A stretch of 64,000 nucleotides of DNA, taken from assembly GCA_963931925.1 (NCBI GenBank), contig OZ007569.1, forward strand, positions 69,795,920 through 69,859,919. The letters are read 5' to 3'. Both the position numbers and the translations under genes were made by a program. This document shows, piece by piece, positions 21,901 through 29,189 of the stretch. How positions within the stretch are numbered: the stretch's first letter is position 1; every line of letters starts with the position of its first letter. The notes under the pieces were generated by a model. That model searched no databases. It saw only the letters and a list, made by a program, of their open reading frames with translations, and was not told where the DNA came from. The stretch comes from Onchidella celtica. Lineage: Eukaryota; Mollusca; Gastropoda; Systellommatophora; Onchidiidae.

Positions 21901-24028
21901 AACAAGGGGAAGAAGTCTGTCTGGACAGAGATATAGCGGACAACGCAGCAGTGACAGTCGAGTCTCTCGAAGTAGTGACCAAGGTAAACATGATGACTAC
22001 AACTGCATGGAATCAGTTCCCCACTTTGTTAGCCAGAGTCCAGTGAACATTCCATTCAAGTGTGTCCAGCCTAGCCAGCAGACAGAAGTGGACAGGGATT
22101 GTAATATTCTATTTTGGAATATTAGAATCACTGTCCACCATTTGTGTGAAATATCACATTATAGCCTCTAACATTGCATTGGATGCCTGTCGTGGGTGGG
22201 GGAGGGATAGTGAGTCTGGTTTGGTCTATAGTAATACAAGTTGCTCAGCCGCGACTTCTGGGAAGTACCATAGTATATTGAGCAGTGCCCTTTGAATGAT
22301 AATGAAAGATAATAGAACATTTTAGACTCTTCATATCATTTTCTGCTTTGTATATATGTGATATATTATTATACAGTAAATGAATTTTGTCACAAGGAAG
22401 ATTGTAGAGCTGCAGAAATTGGGACAACTTTTCCAGGAATGAAGATGACCCTGAGATCCAGTCCTGATGCATACATTCATTGAAGTTTGTACAATTTATG
22501 GAATCCTGTCATTTTAATATCACATGTAGATGTTCAATGATCTATCCAGAATGTTCTTTTCAACTAATATAGTTATTTGTTCCCCTGAACAGGCAGTCAC
22601 AGATCCAGTTACCACAGTGACTCAGTCAGTCGATCAGCCGAGAGTCCATCTTTGCGTCGATCAGGTAAATGTTTCTGTCAGTTAATGTCTGAGGACAAAA
22701 AAAATTTGATAAGCCGTAGTTGACCAAGGACTTATGATGCTTATAATGGGCAGTGGACCATGACTTATTGACAGTGGTCTCAGATTGTTTTCTCTCATCT
22801 TTCCCTCCTCCTCCTCCTCGCCCTTTCGGCTGTGGTCATCTGATTGCAGAAATCACATTCCATGGAATAATCACCACCAAAGACTACCACTAGATCCCCT
22901 CTTCCCCGGGGTGGACATTACTTATTGAATGCATAAATAAATAGGATATTTATATCAGTAGATTAGACATTTGTTAATTTCATATAATTACATGTAATTT
23001 CATGGCACCAATTTTCAAATTTGACATATCTGAGCATTTCATGTTAGTGCAGTATGGAGTTTTGCTTGTTCCTAGGCCATAAGCATCCTGTGTTTTGTAC
23101 TTAGGTCAGATATAGTCTGATCCATGTTTTTACAAAAATTAACATTAGTCACCTCCACTTGTCCTCACTGACATTGTCTCCACAGAGAATGGATTGACCT
23201 CCAGTTTCAAATCCAGACAGTCGGGGGCGAAGAAATCAGTGGAGTTCGACCTATCAGGCACATATGGCAGCCGAGGAGAACGGCCGAATGTCCGAGGGTC
23301 ACGTGAATCATCTGGTCGGTTGTCTGACCCCAGCCGGTCACTGGGTTTGACATATTCTTTTGATGAAGCATTGGATGATTCTGAATTGAAAAGGTACAAT
23401 AACAACTTATGATGTCAGTTGATAAATTAGAATAAAAGTCTAACCTCCTTTTCATACTGCACTTGATTCAATTAGATAGAGAATTTGTTTATTGGAACAC
23501 CTAGTACACCAGGTACAAGCTTGCAGGATAAAACTACTGGCATATTTTATATTTGCATGTAAATTATTTATACATTGAAAGTCATTTTTATTATTCAAAT
23601 GATCTTTCATCGTTATTTTCCAGAAATTTACTATTGTATCATTTAGTGTGAAGTGGAGGAATTTTCTCATTATTGTGAAGATTTCTGCCATAGTTTGTTG
23701 AATATGGAATCTCAGACTAGAGGAAAAAGATGAACTGAGCTGATGATTGTACATGGTTATGGCAGGTTAATGGGCCACAAGTAGAATATTTAGCTTAATT
23801 ACCTGTTTTAGTTCTTGATCCAGATAATTGGAGATAGTCAATTGTCCCTTTATTAAGCTGAAGACAGCTAAGGGAAAAGTTTGAAATTTTCTCCTTGTCC
23901 TTGACAGAATTGTTGATGGTACCAGCACTGGGGGAACAGAACCCTACAGGATGTCAGTGACGTTGCCTTCCACCATGGAGGGAGAGGAGGGGAGTGAACT
24001 GTCTGAGATTGATCTATCAGAGAGGTAG
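862..24028 (+). CDS. TALPID3: TALPID3 (KIAA0586) orthologue, 23 exons, 5' partial
   Basis: TALPID3 is a centriolar distal-end protein required for vesicle docking, ciliogenesis and Hedgehog signalling in vertebrates. Exons seen: 862-903, 1791-2011, 2649-2721, 3276-3524, 4265-4424, 4998-5120, 8984-9198, 10128-10247, 11625-11878, 12428-12561, 13511-13716, 14574-14871, 15770-16034, 17976-18054, 18462-18612, 19181-19272, 19735-19887, 20334-20478, 21162-21422, 21855-21983, 22593-22664, 23186-23393, 23908-24028. All junctions are GT-AG and phase-compatible, giving 3,771 nt (1,256 codons plus TAG). Family motifs run in the expected order: a coiled coil, QTYGKPEYQRGR..YLHF, RQFYFSPTRG, VLPPIDIDSIT, YSGPSFPP, LENNAVQW-LEQELMAKVLS, MQLFIDAGQPV, PTPEPTP and PPISPPP proline runs, and SLGEMSVGQ. 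The C-terminal SR/RSRTP-rich tail is less conserved. The N-terminal part of the family lies outside the window. Introns carry several transposons, none in coding sequence. Identity was judged from remembered family motifs, not a search. Confidence 0.92.
1216..1456. mobile_element. MITE with long terminal inverted repeats
   Basis: 1220-1452 is a nearly complete palindrome: AGAGCGTTTTTCCAAAACTG at the left is matched in reverse at 1433-1452, and pairing continues inward (TAAGTCAAATTTTGCA, AGTGTTCA and others). TTGA at 1216-1219 and 1453-1456 is a candidate 4-bp target duplication. There is no coding content. It lies in TALPID3 intron 1. Confidence 0.75.
1791..2011 (+). CDS. TALPID3: TALPID3 exon, coiled-coil part
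   Basis: Residues 15-88. It is rich in Lys, Glu and Leu with heptad-like spacing (KARLQELDNLLEAKNVL, then RETLEKNIDQVVRSRRD), matching the central coiled coil of TALPID3 that vertebrate work links to centriolar function. The donor GTAAGA follows a split Gly codon. Confidence 0.88.
2649..2721 (+). CDS. TALPID3: TALPID3 exon, coiled-coil end
   Basis: Residues 88-112 (ETDEQLRIQKMVNRKISAL). Two acceptors two bases apart are possible. Only the AG at 2647-2648 keeps the frame, because the other meets TGA at once. Aligns with the conserved RIRKTVDEWI-type helix of the family. Confidence 0.85.
3276..3524 (+). CDS. TALPID3: TALPID3 exon, basic helical linker
   Basis: Residues 113-195. Begins with a charged helix (KEVLKGLAQEEADRLATEAE) and runs into a Lys/Ala/Thr-rich basic linker. 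Phase 0 at both ends, donor GTAAGA. Confidence 0.85.
3670..3915 (+). repeat. Dispersed repeat, GAGGCACCGGGC family, copy 1
   Basis: A block with GATGAGGCACCGGGCATTGC, a CT tract, and later TTACTTCAGAT...CACTCATTTCCAG resembles 31711-31890 along most of its length. In TALPID3 intron 4. Family unknown. Confidence 0.5.
4265..4424 (+). CDS. TALPID3: TALPID3 exon with YGKPEYQRGR motif
   Basis: Residues 196-249. Contains VQTYGKPEYQRGRTTIRDPY followed by LHF, one of the most recognisable conserved blocks of TALPID3 (vertebrates have a YGKP..Y.G.R....PYLRF equivalent). Donor GTAGGT, phase 1. Confidence 0.92.
4998..5120 (+). CDS. TALPID3: TALPID3 exon with FYFSPTRG motif
   Basis: Residues 249-290, including LTPTPRQFYFSPTRGYIPLG. 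A GTGAGT inside the exon at 5107 looks like a better donor, but only the GTGTGT at 5121 gives the phase required by the next exon, so 5120 was chosen. Confidence 0.85.
5666..5676. repeat. Target-site duplication, 5' side of RTE-like LINE
   Basis: AATGTCAGTGA occurs here and again at 8913-8923, exactly flanking the LINE. This is the duplication expected from target-primed reverse transcription and fixes the element's ends. Confidence 0.85.
5677..8912 (+). mobile_element. RTE-like non-LTR retrotransposon, near full length
   Basis: A 3,236-bp LINE inside TALPID3 intron 6, bounded by an 11-bp target duplication and ending in a short (ATG)n tail. It has a GC-richer 5' leader, an AP endonuclease domain, a reverse transcriptase with the FADD box and a C-terminal basic block (RWIGHTLRRP, WNPQGKRSRGRPRGTW) typical of RTE-type elements. 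The reading frame is interrupted three times. It sits in the same orientation as the host gene. The RTE assignment rests on motif style and not on a phylogeny. Confidence 0.85.
5882..8892 (+). pseudogene. Broken endonuclease-reverse transcriptase of the RTE-like LINE
   Basis: The endonuclease is in frame from 5882 (SLRIASWNVRTMYEAGKSAQ near its start, GSDHHMLLARL near its end). A one-base indel at about 6760-6771 shifts it into the frame of 6784-8370, which carries the RT domain: GKAAGPDQIP, NYRGITLLS, DYEKAFDSIDR, GVRQGCLLSP and FADDLALLSH. In-frame TGA at 8368 and TAG at 8812 interrupt it. The former fits a CGA to TGA change and the latter a TGG to TAG change. The same frame then runs to TGA at 8890. 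So few lesions suggest a fairly recent copy that can no longer act on its own. Confidence 0.8.
8913..8923. repeat. Target-site duplication, 3' side of RTE-like LINE
   Basis: Second copy of AATGTCAGTGA, directly after the GATGATGATG tail. Confidence 0.85.
8984..9198 (+). CDS. TALPID3: TALPID3 exon 7
   Basis: Residues 290-361. AGQLVTMAVPLGEP matches the family's GHLIPMA(I)LLG block. A Pro/Thr/Val-rich stretch follows, then an acidic-basic end (VEDERGRGEVEREPELTTQ). Acceptor CTACAG, donor GTGAGT. The RTE-like LINE lies in the intron just upstream. Confidence 0.9.
10128..10247 (+). CDS. TALPID3: TALPID3 exon 8
   Basis: Residues 362-401. Begins VLPPIDIDSITPTSSRRSD, equivalent to the VLPSVDIDSIS block in vertebrate TALPID3. 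Forty codons, phase 0, donor GTAAGT. Confidence 0.92.
10278..10284. repeat. Target-site duplication of L2-like LINE (left)
   Basis: TTGTATA here and at 11188-11194 flank the reversed LINE fragment. The left copy runs into the (TAA)n tail, so its inner edge is slightly uncertain. Confidence 0.6.
10285..11187 (-). mobile_element. 5'-truncated L2-like LINE
   Basis: An antisense insertion in TALPID3 intron 8. The reverse strand encodes about 262 residues (10391-11179) without a stop: the tail of a reverse transcriptase (MNQNKLKLNEDKTEVMIIG, thumb region, LHWLTVENRIKFKAAVLVYK, GDRAFSCFGPCVWNSLP, FKNRLKTFLF). That C-terminal block is characteristic of L2/CR1-type LINEs. The 3' end is the widespread GCGCTATATAAA-type tail followed by (ATT)n. 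Flanked by a 7-bp duplication. Confidence 0.8.
11625..11878 (+). CDS. TALPID3: TALPID3 exon 9, FPPRTSK and LENNAVQW blocks
   Basis: Residues 402-486. An acidic start (EDDDLDKTITEEDSDLE), then YSGPSFPPRTSKPGPG and RRDLLENNAVQ-W. Both motifs match conserved TALPID3 blocks. The final Trp codon is split 2+1 with the next exon. Confidence 0.93.
12428..12561 (+). CDS. TALPID3: TALPID3 exon 10, EQELMAKVLS block
   Basis: Residues 486-531. WLEQELMAKVLSQVMPLQ is the counterpart of the family's QEIM.R(I/V)(I/V)S.L.P block. Ends with an acidic stretch, phase 1, donor GTAAGG. Confidence 0.92.
13511..13716 (+). CDS. TALPID3: TALPID3 exon 11, LFIDAGQPV block
   Basis: Residues 531-599. GGMQLFIDAGQPVDNGLVQM, then a helix ending VNGMLAQRP, is highly recognisable as TALPID3 (LQLFVDAGVPV in vertebrates). 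The exon ends in a Glu/Arg-rich helix at GTAAGG. Confidence 0.94.
14574..14871 (+). CDS. TALPID3: TALPID3 exon 12, first proline-rich segment
   Basis: Residues 600-699, open in frame throughout without an internal Met. GPPPIPTPEPTPKTSPVPSP and ATPPVSPPP correspond to the family's PLPTPQPTPPCSP region. It ends with SVSIDISEELRRVA. Acceptor CCCACAG, donor GTAAGA. Confidence 0.88.
14970..15109. repeat. Fold-back (hairpin) repeat in TALPID3 intron 12
   Basis: The arm at about 14971-15008 is the reverse complement of 15071-15108 at roughly 36 of 38 positions, with a 62-bp spacer. The arms include GAGATTGTCCAGAGGGC. No target duplication was found. It could be a small MITE or an inverted local duplication. 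Confidence 0.65.
15770..16034 (+). CDS. TALPID3: TALPID3 exon 13, second proline-rich and acidic segment
   Basis: Residues 699-787. Two TPP-type repeats (TTPPISPPPR, ATPPASPPPALP) and KTPPPREP precede a run of about fifteen mostly Glu/Asp residues. Ends two bases into a codon at GTGAGT. Confidence 0.85.
16147..16154. repeat. Target-site duplication of RTE-like LINE tail (left)
   Basis: CTTGGTAT here and at 17776-17783 flank the reversed LINE and its nested LTR. Confidence 0.6.
16475..17670 (+). mobile_element. Solo LTR inside the LINE tail
   Basis: 1,196 bp starting TGTCAGGG and ending TTGTAACA (TG...CA), with the 5-bp duplication CCACC at 16470-16474 and 17671-17675. A TATA box (TATATAAG, 16806-16813) and a poly(A) signal (AATAAA, 17511-17516) occur in the order expected of an LTR on the + strand, the same direction as TALPID3. 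No gag-pol lies nearby, so it is a solo LTR left by recombination. The class (Gypsy, BEL, Copia) cannot be told from this. Confidence 0.8.
16806..16813 (+). promoter_or_regulatory. TATA box of the solo LTR
   Basis: TATATAAG followed by a GC-rich GCGCGGCC, with AATAAA about 700 bp downstream. It is the likely LTR core promoter and lies in sense within a TALPID3 intron. Confidence 0.5.
17976..18054 (+). CDS. TALPID3: TALPID3 exon 14
   Basis: Residues 787-813 (MMSIAVGEDRPMSAEKRV, then KSRSPSPK). Acceptor CACAG, donor GTACAT, which is weaker than its neighbours. Frame carries through on both sides. Confidence 0.8.
18462..18612 (+). CDS. TALPID3: TALPID3 exon 15, ISEGE-like block
   Basis: Residues 814-864. 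A Ser/Thr-rich start (STMSETSPISSDTSVTETV) and NDILSEGQWLLSRSEGQ correspond to the family's [20 protein letters not shown] block. Donor GTAAGT, phase 1. Confidence 0.85.
19181..19272 (+). CDS. TALPID3: TALPID3 exon 16
   Basis: Residues 864-894 (IRKEVMKRGYQGIVDVSTAS and LRDTDDLDL). Phase matches both neighbours. The motif is not one I recognise as strongly conserved, so support comes mainly from splice sites and frame. Confidence 0.75.
19735..19887 (+). CDS. TALPID3: TALPID3 exon 17
   Basis: Residues 895-945 (DEAGGTKSEGEFLYSQFPDP, ADMQKKQFTG, LPLPYVRQ). Acidic and Pro-rich. Exactly 51 codons, donor GTAAGG. Confidence 0.8.
20007..20100. repeat. (ATTC)n microsatellite
   Basis: Imperfect ATTC/ATTT tetranucleotide array in TALPID3 intron 17, just after a GTTAGTTA-type array at about 19960-20005. 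Confidence 0.85.
20334..20478 (+). CDS. TALPID3: TALPID3 exon 18, SLGEMSVGQ block
   Basis: Residues 946-994. GRSLGEMSVGQVPPSRVAMG matches the vertebrate SVGELSEGQRP block. The donor reads GTCAGG, the weakest in the gene. It is kept because the split Gly codon joins correctly to the exon at 21162. Confidence 0.82.
21162..21422 (+). CDS. TALPID3: TALPID3 exon 19, Arg/Ser and Gln-rich tail
   Basis: Residues 994-1081. HRSPARSPSPAM, a Glu/Arg helix (EEYRYEEERRERRKEGRK), a Gln tract and three RSRTP repeats. Reads like an SR-type low-complexity segment. Phase and splice sites (GTAAGC) agree with both neighbours. Confidence 0.8.
21855..21983 (+). CDS. TALPID3: TALPID3 exon 20
   Basis: Residues 1081-1124 (GQMQYQPVLSEGAPTATRGR, then SRVSRSSDQ). 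Ser/Arg-rich. Split Gly codons at both ends, as in exons 19 and 21, which makes this block of exons symmetric in phase. Confidence 0.8.
22593..22664 (+). CDS. TALPID3: TALPID3 exon 21
   Basis: Residues 1124-1148 (SHRSSYHSDSVSRSAESPSL). A short 72-bp, phase-symmetric exon, so skipping it would keep the frame. Confidence 0.75.
23186..23393 (+). CDS. TALPID3: TALPID3 exon 22
   Basis: Residues 1148-1217 (SSFKSRQSGAKKSVEFDLSG, RESSGRLSDPSRSLGLTYSF, DEALDDSELKR). Donor GTACAA. Frame runs into the terminal exon through a split Arg codon. Confidence 0.8.
23908..24028 (+). CDS. TALPID3: TALPID3 terminal exon
   Basis: Residues 1217-1256, ending EGSELSEIDLSER and TAG at 24026-24028. The stop overlaps a GGTAGAG that could act as a donor, but no later exon in frame was seen. 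Confidence 0.78.
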
Positions 24029-24900
24029 AGACAATGATGGATCTGAGAATACAGTTGGTTGGCAGAATGCGACACCTAAATGAGAGGTCGTGGATTCAGT
24101 TCTTGGTCCACAACTTTTTTTCCCTGCCTTGTCGAGTTAACATTTTTTATTCACCCTGCCAGTTTGTCATTTGCTAGTATCATGCCAGATGCTAGTTCCA
24201 TTTAATATTTATGTTTTGTGACATTGATAATGTCAGATTTAGTTAGAGCTAGCTGTTCATTCAATTTTCAGTTGAAAAAGGATAGGGATTTGTAACACAT
24301 CCAGCCCTTTCATCACAAATGCTGAAAACTGATAATTTAGTGTTGTACAGAAGGTTTGGTTTTTTTTGGGCTTTAATGATAAATTGGCTTAATAATGTTT
24401 ACAGTCGTTCATTCGTAGCTTTACTATTGCAGTAGCTATTCTTTTTCAATGATTATTTGTTTTTTACAATTACAAAGAAAAATCAGGGTTTCTGGTATTG
24501 GTAGTTCCTGTACAGTAGTCTCGACAGTACTTTAGTTATATACATGTACTTGCATTGCAACGTTATTAGCGTGATCTGATTGTTTATCATTCTCATCCAG
24601 AAATTTTATCAATGAATTCTTCTGTATATTTTGTCTTAGGTTGATTCAGTAATGGTGAAGTGTATTTGTAAAAAAAAATCTAAATATTTTCTTCATATTT
24701 ATACATCTTAGTGCTCACAGTCACATACTTATTGAATTTGGGTGTCCCCCTACAAAATTCAGCCAATGTTATTTCCCTGCATCAGAATATCAGAGATATT
24801 ATGACCAATGACAAATTTAAACTTTAAACATTCCGTCCAGTGCCTGTAAAATTTTCTCACACATTAATTATTGAATAAAGTACTGCGTAATCAATAATTA
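24029..24900 (+). other. TALPID3: Probable TALPID3 3' untranslated region
   Basis: AT-rich and without coding content. The first well-placed AATAAA on the + strand is at 24874-24879, about 850 bp after the stop. The transcript end itself cannot be seen. Confidence 0.4.
24874..24879 (+). promoter_or_regulatory. TALPID3: Candidate poly(A) signal of TALPID3
   Basis: AATAAA in TTGAATAAAGTACTG. Position is reasonable for the gene's 3' end, but no cDNA evidence is available. Confidence 0.35.
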
Positions 24901-27900
24901 CCCTATAGTTGTTGTAGATGTTGATTTATAATAATAATATAGTTTGTTGTTTGTTGTTGAAAAATGTTCGAGTTTCACTGAGAGAAACTGGTCTGTTGTT
25001 TTTGCAGTATTATTGAAATGACCAGATGTAGAGGTGGGTTTTACTTCCCAGACAATCCTGAATTTTCACAGTGAATTTCAATTTAATCAAACCAACATCT
25101 GGAAAGTTGGATTGGGGAGGGGGTGGGTGGTTAACGTTTTTAATTTTAAGAAATATGTTGCAGCAGTGGAAGTTCAAAGGGAAAATGGGAGGCTATATAT
25201 GTATCACCATGATGAAGATGTGATAAAACTGGTTGATTCCCTTTGCTGTTGAAAAAAAAAAAACACCCTTTCAATTTCATTAATGGATATTTCAAAGTTA
25301 CGGAACGGTGCCGGATTTTGACATATTTTATCATTATTACCCAAAGGCTTAATGTGCCACAGTTAAGGGTCTCACACTCCACGGAAACCTGACATTTTCT
25401 TTCCTGGCTCTTAAACTTTTATTTATTCTTTATACCTGATTAATTTAATATTTTAAGCCCATTAATTTCAACAACAACAACAACAACAAATCACCATAAA
25501 TGCCTGTTATAGTGTTAAATAATTAAAAAGGTGCAACACAAGGTTCTGTTTTAATATACACTTTGTGAGACCTCCTGCTGTAACCAGGTGCCTCCAAGCT
25601 TTATATAGATAAAGGCCACACCAGGTCTATTTCTGGCCCCACAGATGTGCAAAAAGCCTATGGCTAGGGCCTCTTGATTAACCCTTAAGTAAAATAAGCA
25701 CGTGCTTGGGGCAGCAAGGGAAGGGGGCAGCACAGAAATTTTTCAATGCCAGATTTACCATGGACCATATGGTGCAAATCTGCAAGTGGTGCAGCTGAAC
25801 CTGGGTCCTCAAAAAAGTGGCCCCCACAATAAATGCAAAAATTAAAATATTTCCTAGAAGAATATAAGGGTCGCTTTTTTTTATTTTTAGATGTATCAAA
25901 GCATTTTATGGTTTATTTCTAACTAAATTCTGAATTTCATCTACAGTAAATGGGGACATCAAAACCTTTAAAGTGCTTACGGCCTCTAAAGATGTTAATC
26001 CGGCCTTGCCTATGGCTGTAATCATCTGTAAATAAGGTTCTTCAACAGTATAATTCTGGCATTGGAGAATTGACCACTTGACACTGACAGACTGACGCAA
26101 CAATAGCCATTAGAAAACAAAATAGAAATGGTCATGAGCACAAAACATGGTGGTCGACTCTACCAATATGTATCTCTCTTTAATAAACAGTCGAATGACG
26201 GAGGCGCAGAAGAAACAATAGCGTACTTCACACTCACAGAGTAAAATACCTCCATGTGATTGTTATCATGTGAGCTTTGTCAGGTACTGAGCCATCAAGT
26301 CACTGATTCATTGATCATTCACCGACTGACTGCATGACAATGACATTGACAGATAAACTGATCGAGGACATGATTAACTGATCAGCTAAACTGGTCAATT
26401 GAGAACTTAATCACTGACTACATGTACCTGGCCCGTCTCTCGGCCTTTCGTTTTGCTTAATTTTCTTTCACTTGACGAACGATTTAAGCGCAAGTTAAGA
26501 CAAAGTATTTGATGTAATTTGCAGTACAAATCCCAGTGACACCTGACAGATGAACAAAATATTTTTTTAAAATTAATGGCCAAAACAAAAAAATAATACA
26601 ATCACCCGCTAAAGCTATTTTTTCTTCACATCTGACGAAACTGCACGATATAAACACTACAGACAAGGGTGTAGATCAGATGTGTTTAGAAAAGACTCTG
26701 CGTCACTTTTTGTATGATGTTGGTTGCAACTCTATGTCGACCAAGCCTTTTCACCGTTTTTACTTGTATTCAATTGATGTTACCACTCAGGCACATTTCT
26801 TCTGTTCCGTAAACTTTCTGTTTTGAGTGGAAAACACACAAAAACTAAACAAAAATTGTTGTTTTCTTCACAATACACCCTCCCCACACACACACACAAA
26901 CACGTTCACCCTTGGCTTCACACACGCACCCTACACATACACGCCCTACACACGCACACACAGATAATAATATATATATACACACACACATACTTTATAT
27001 ATTACTACTCGTGTGATTTGGTGGACGCATCTGGTAGGTTGTCCTGTCCTATCATTCTGCTATGTTCTGTCTATCGCCTTGCTTTTTGCCAGGAAAGTAG
27101 GACCATTATGGTATCGACGTGCCTTCTCCAAACCCAAACTCGTGTGGTTTGGGGACATTATTATATAAAGTTACGTGTGCTCTGGCAAAAAGAGGGGGGG
27201 GGGGTATCCCCAGTGTTAACGGTGAGTGGGGATTGCCAGGAGCCTACGCCTACGTGTTTCAGCTGTGATTATGAATGAAGACGTTTCATTTTGTGTAGGA
27301 TGATATAAAAGGTATATCTATAATATTGGCTAAGTATAAAATGAAACAAGTCAAGTACCGTCGGTAGTCCATTTAGAATGTCGCTATGGTCTTATCATCG
27401 ACATTCGGCATTCTAATGGCCTCGCGGCTTGTGCATTGGACGAGTGGGGAGTTTGATGAAGCCATACAGTCATAATATTATAATAATGTACTTAATGGGT
27501 CGCCAGTGTGACAAACACGCTACCCGGTACTGTACAAGTTCTGCAAACATCAGGTGTTAACACAGGGTGCGTAACTATTATCTGGTGATTTCTGATTGCA
27601 CAATCCTTGACCTTTAACCTTTAACCTGTTCGGTGACTTGTTGTCTCTATACTCTCCGTCCTCAAAGGTCATAAAACAGGTGCTCATGGCGACAGTGAGG
27701 CATGACAGGGAGAGGCTGGGAAAGGGCACACACCGCTCCTTCCGCCGAGAAAAAAAAAAATGCCAAAGAGCTCAGAAATAGAAACTAAGAAAGATGAAAG
27801 TCAAATGAATGCAGCAGGGACGAGTACAGGAATAGAAGATGGGTCAAAGGCCGAAGAGGATACAAGTTAGAGTGTGATGGGTGGAATGAAAAAAAAAGTT

Positions 27901-28079
27901 CAGGCCTGCAAAATACTGGAAACGAAGAGGATTTTTTTTTTGTTTGGGGGGGGGGGGGAGGAGAATTGTCGGTGAGTCTGATGTCTGAATGAATGAATGG
28001 GCGGATACACAGAGTAGACCATGCAGTTTGTGGACGGATGGAAAGAGGGAGGATCTTGAGACCACCGTCTCATGCCACG

Positions 28080-28190
28080 CCTGAGTGGATGGATGGGTAG
28101 AGTGGATAGGTTCACAGATGGATGGATGGATGATCGGGTGGGTGGGCGGATCAATGGATGGATGGATTGAGTATAGCGGTTCGTGGATGA
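28080..28190. repeat. (GATG)n-type minisatellite
   Basis: Imperfect GGATGGAT/GGGTGGGC array. It explains the His/Pro/Ser-rich open frames on the opposite strand. Confidence 0.8.
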
Positions 28191-28285
28191 ATGGAGTGAC
28201 CATTGTACGACAAAACTGCATAACAATTCTGCAACAAGAATGACTTTAACAAAGAGTCAGACCGAGTTAGAAATGTTTGTCAGGC

Positions 28286-28349
28286 TTCCAACTTGTACAA
28301 CCATAGTTCTAAGAAATGTACACAACTGTAGGTCAGGTGATGTCATAGT
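28286..28349 (+). repeat. 64-bp segment, inverted exact copy at 38773-38836
   Basis: TTCCAACTTGTACAACC...GATGTCATAGT is identical over 64 bases to the reverse complement of 38773-38836, and flanking bases do not match. See the finding on a templated insertion. Confidence 0.85.
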
Positions 28350-29189
28350 TATTTTTACCCCATGTTACCCCGCCGAATGACGTCAGAGCAAAAGACTCAC
28401 TTCTGCAAGGGTCGATAAATCCGATAACCCTGCACTGACGTCACAAGATCAGATTAACACAAACGGTGTCATGTGAGTGTCACAATAAGTGTGAGAACAC
28501 GAACATGAAACCTCTGACACTACAGTGCAGTGCAAAAGAAGAGTCATGATAAGTAGTCTTGTGTTTCGTGCAAAACTGAATTAAGCTTAGCTGCGCTGCA
28601 CTCTCAAAGATGATAAAGCACACACTGCAGTAAGTGCAAGTACATAGTACAACTTTGGGAGTGAATGATTTAGCTTTTTATCATATGTCCGTGTTCACCA
28701 ATCTGTCTGTCTGTCTGTCTGTGTATATCACGCGCAGACGTCATGTAAATCGGCCAATCACCGCCGTTATCAATCGTTTGATGAGGTCATGATCAACAAG
28801 TTGGAGGCGGGGAGGGGGAAGGTGGCCAAGACACGGTGTTTTGTCACTCACTGACGTAAGAAGATACCACATTGACCAACGCCACAGACTAGGCCTACTG
28901 AGCAGTGTAAAAAGTAATGATTACGAGTCATTATCTGTGGAATCTGTGGCATGAGGCTGTACCAAACTCTTTAATGTCAGGCCACGGCTGGACATCATTG
29001 AGTCCCAAAAAACATCACTTGGGGTCATAGGGGAATCAACCGTGCACCAATGTTTTTATCTTTTAGAGTCTGTTTGGTGTTCCCTTGATGCGTCTTATCA
29101 AGACTTTCTGCTCGTCTGGTTCACTCAATGAACACGCTTCGACGCTTGTGTTTTCTGAAATCTCTCCTGTTTTTATCGTAGGTGTTCCC

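Larger units (their letters stand above)
24901..29185. other. Intergenic, no gene recognised
   Basis: Contains (CAA)n near 25471-25490, CA/TA dinucleotide runs at 26884-27000, a G-run at 27189-27200, GATG-type arrays at 28080-28190 and (CTGT)n at 28703-28722. Open frames here are short or repeat-derived. 25560-25900 looks like old transposon sequence but could not be assigned. Confidence 0.5.

Noticed and set aside
27844..28226. His/Pro-rich frames on the - strand
   Set aside because: Produced by the GATG-type array and a G run.
28183..28380. Small protein sharing TCTTIVLRNVHNCRSGDVIV with LINE 2
   Set aside because: The shared peptide is fully explained by the 64-bp inverted copy. It lies outside LINE homology and is not a real protein motif.
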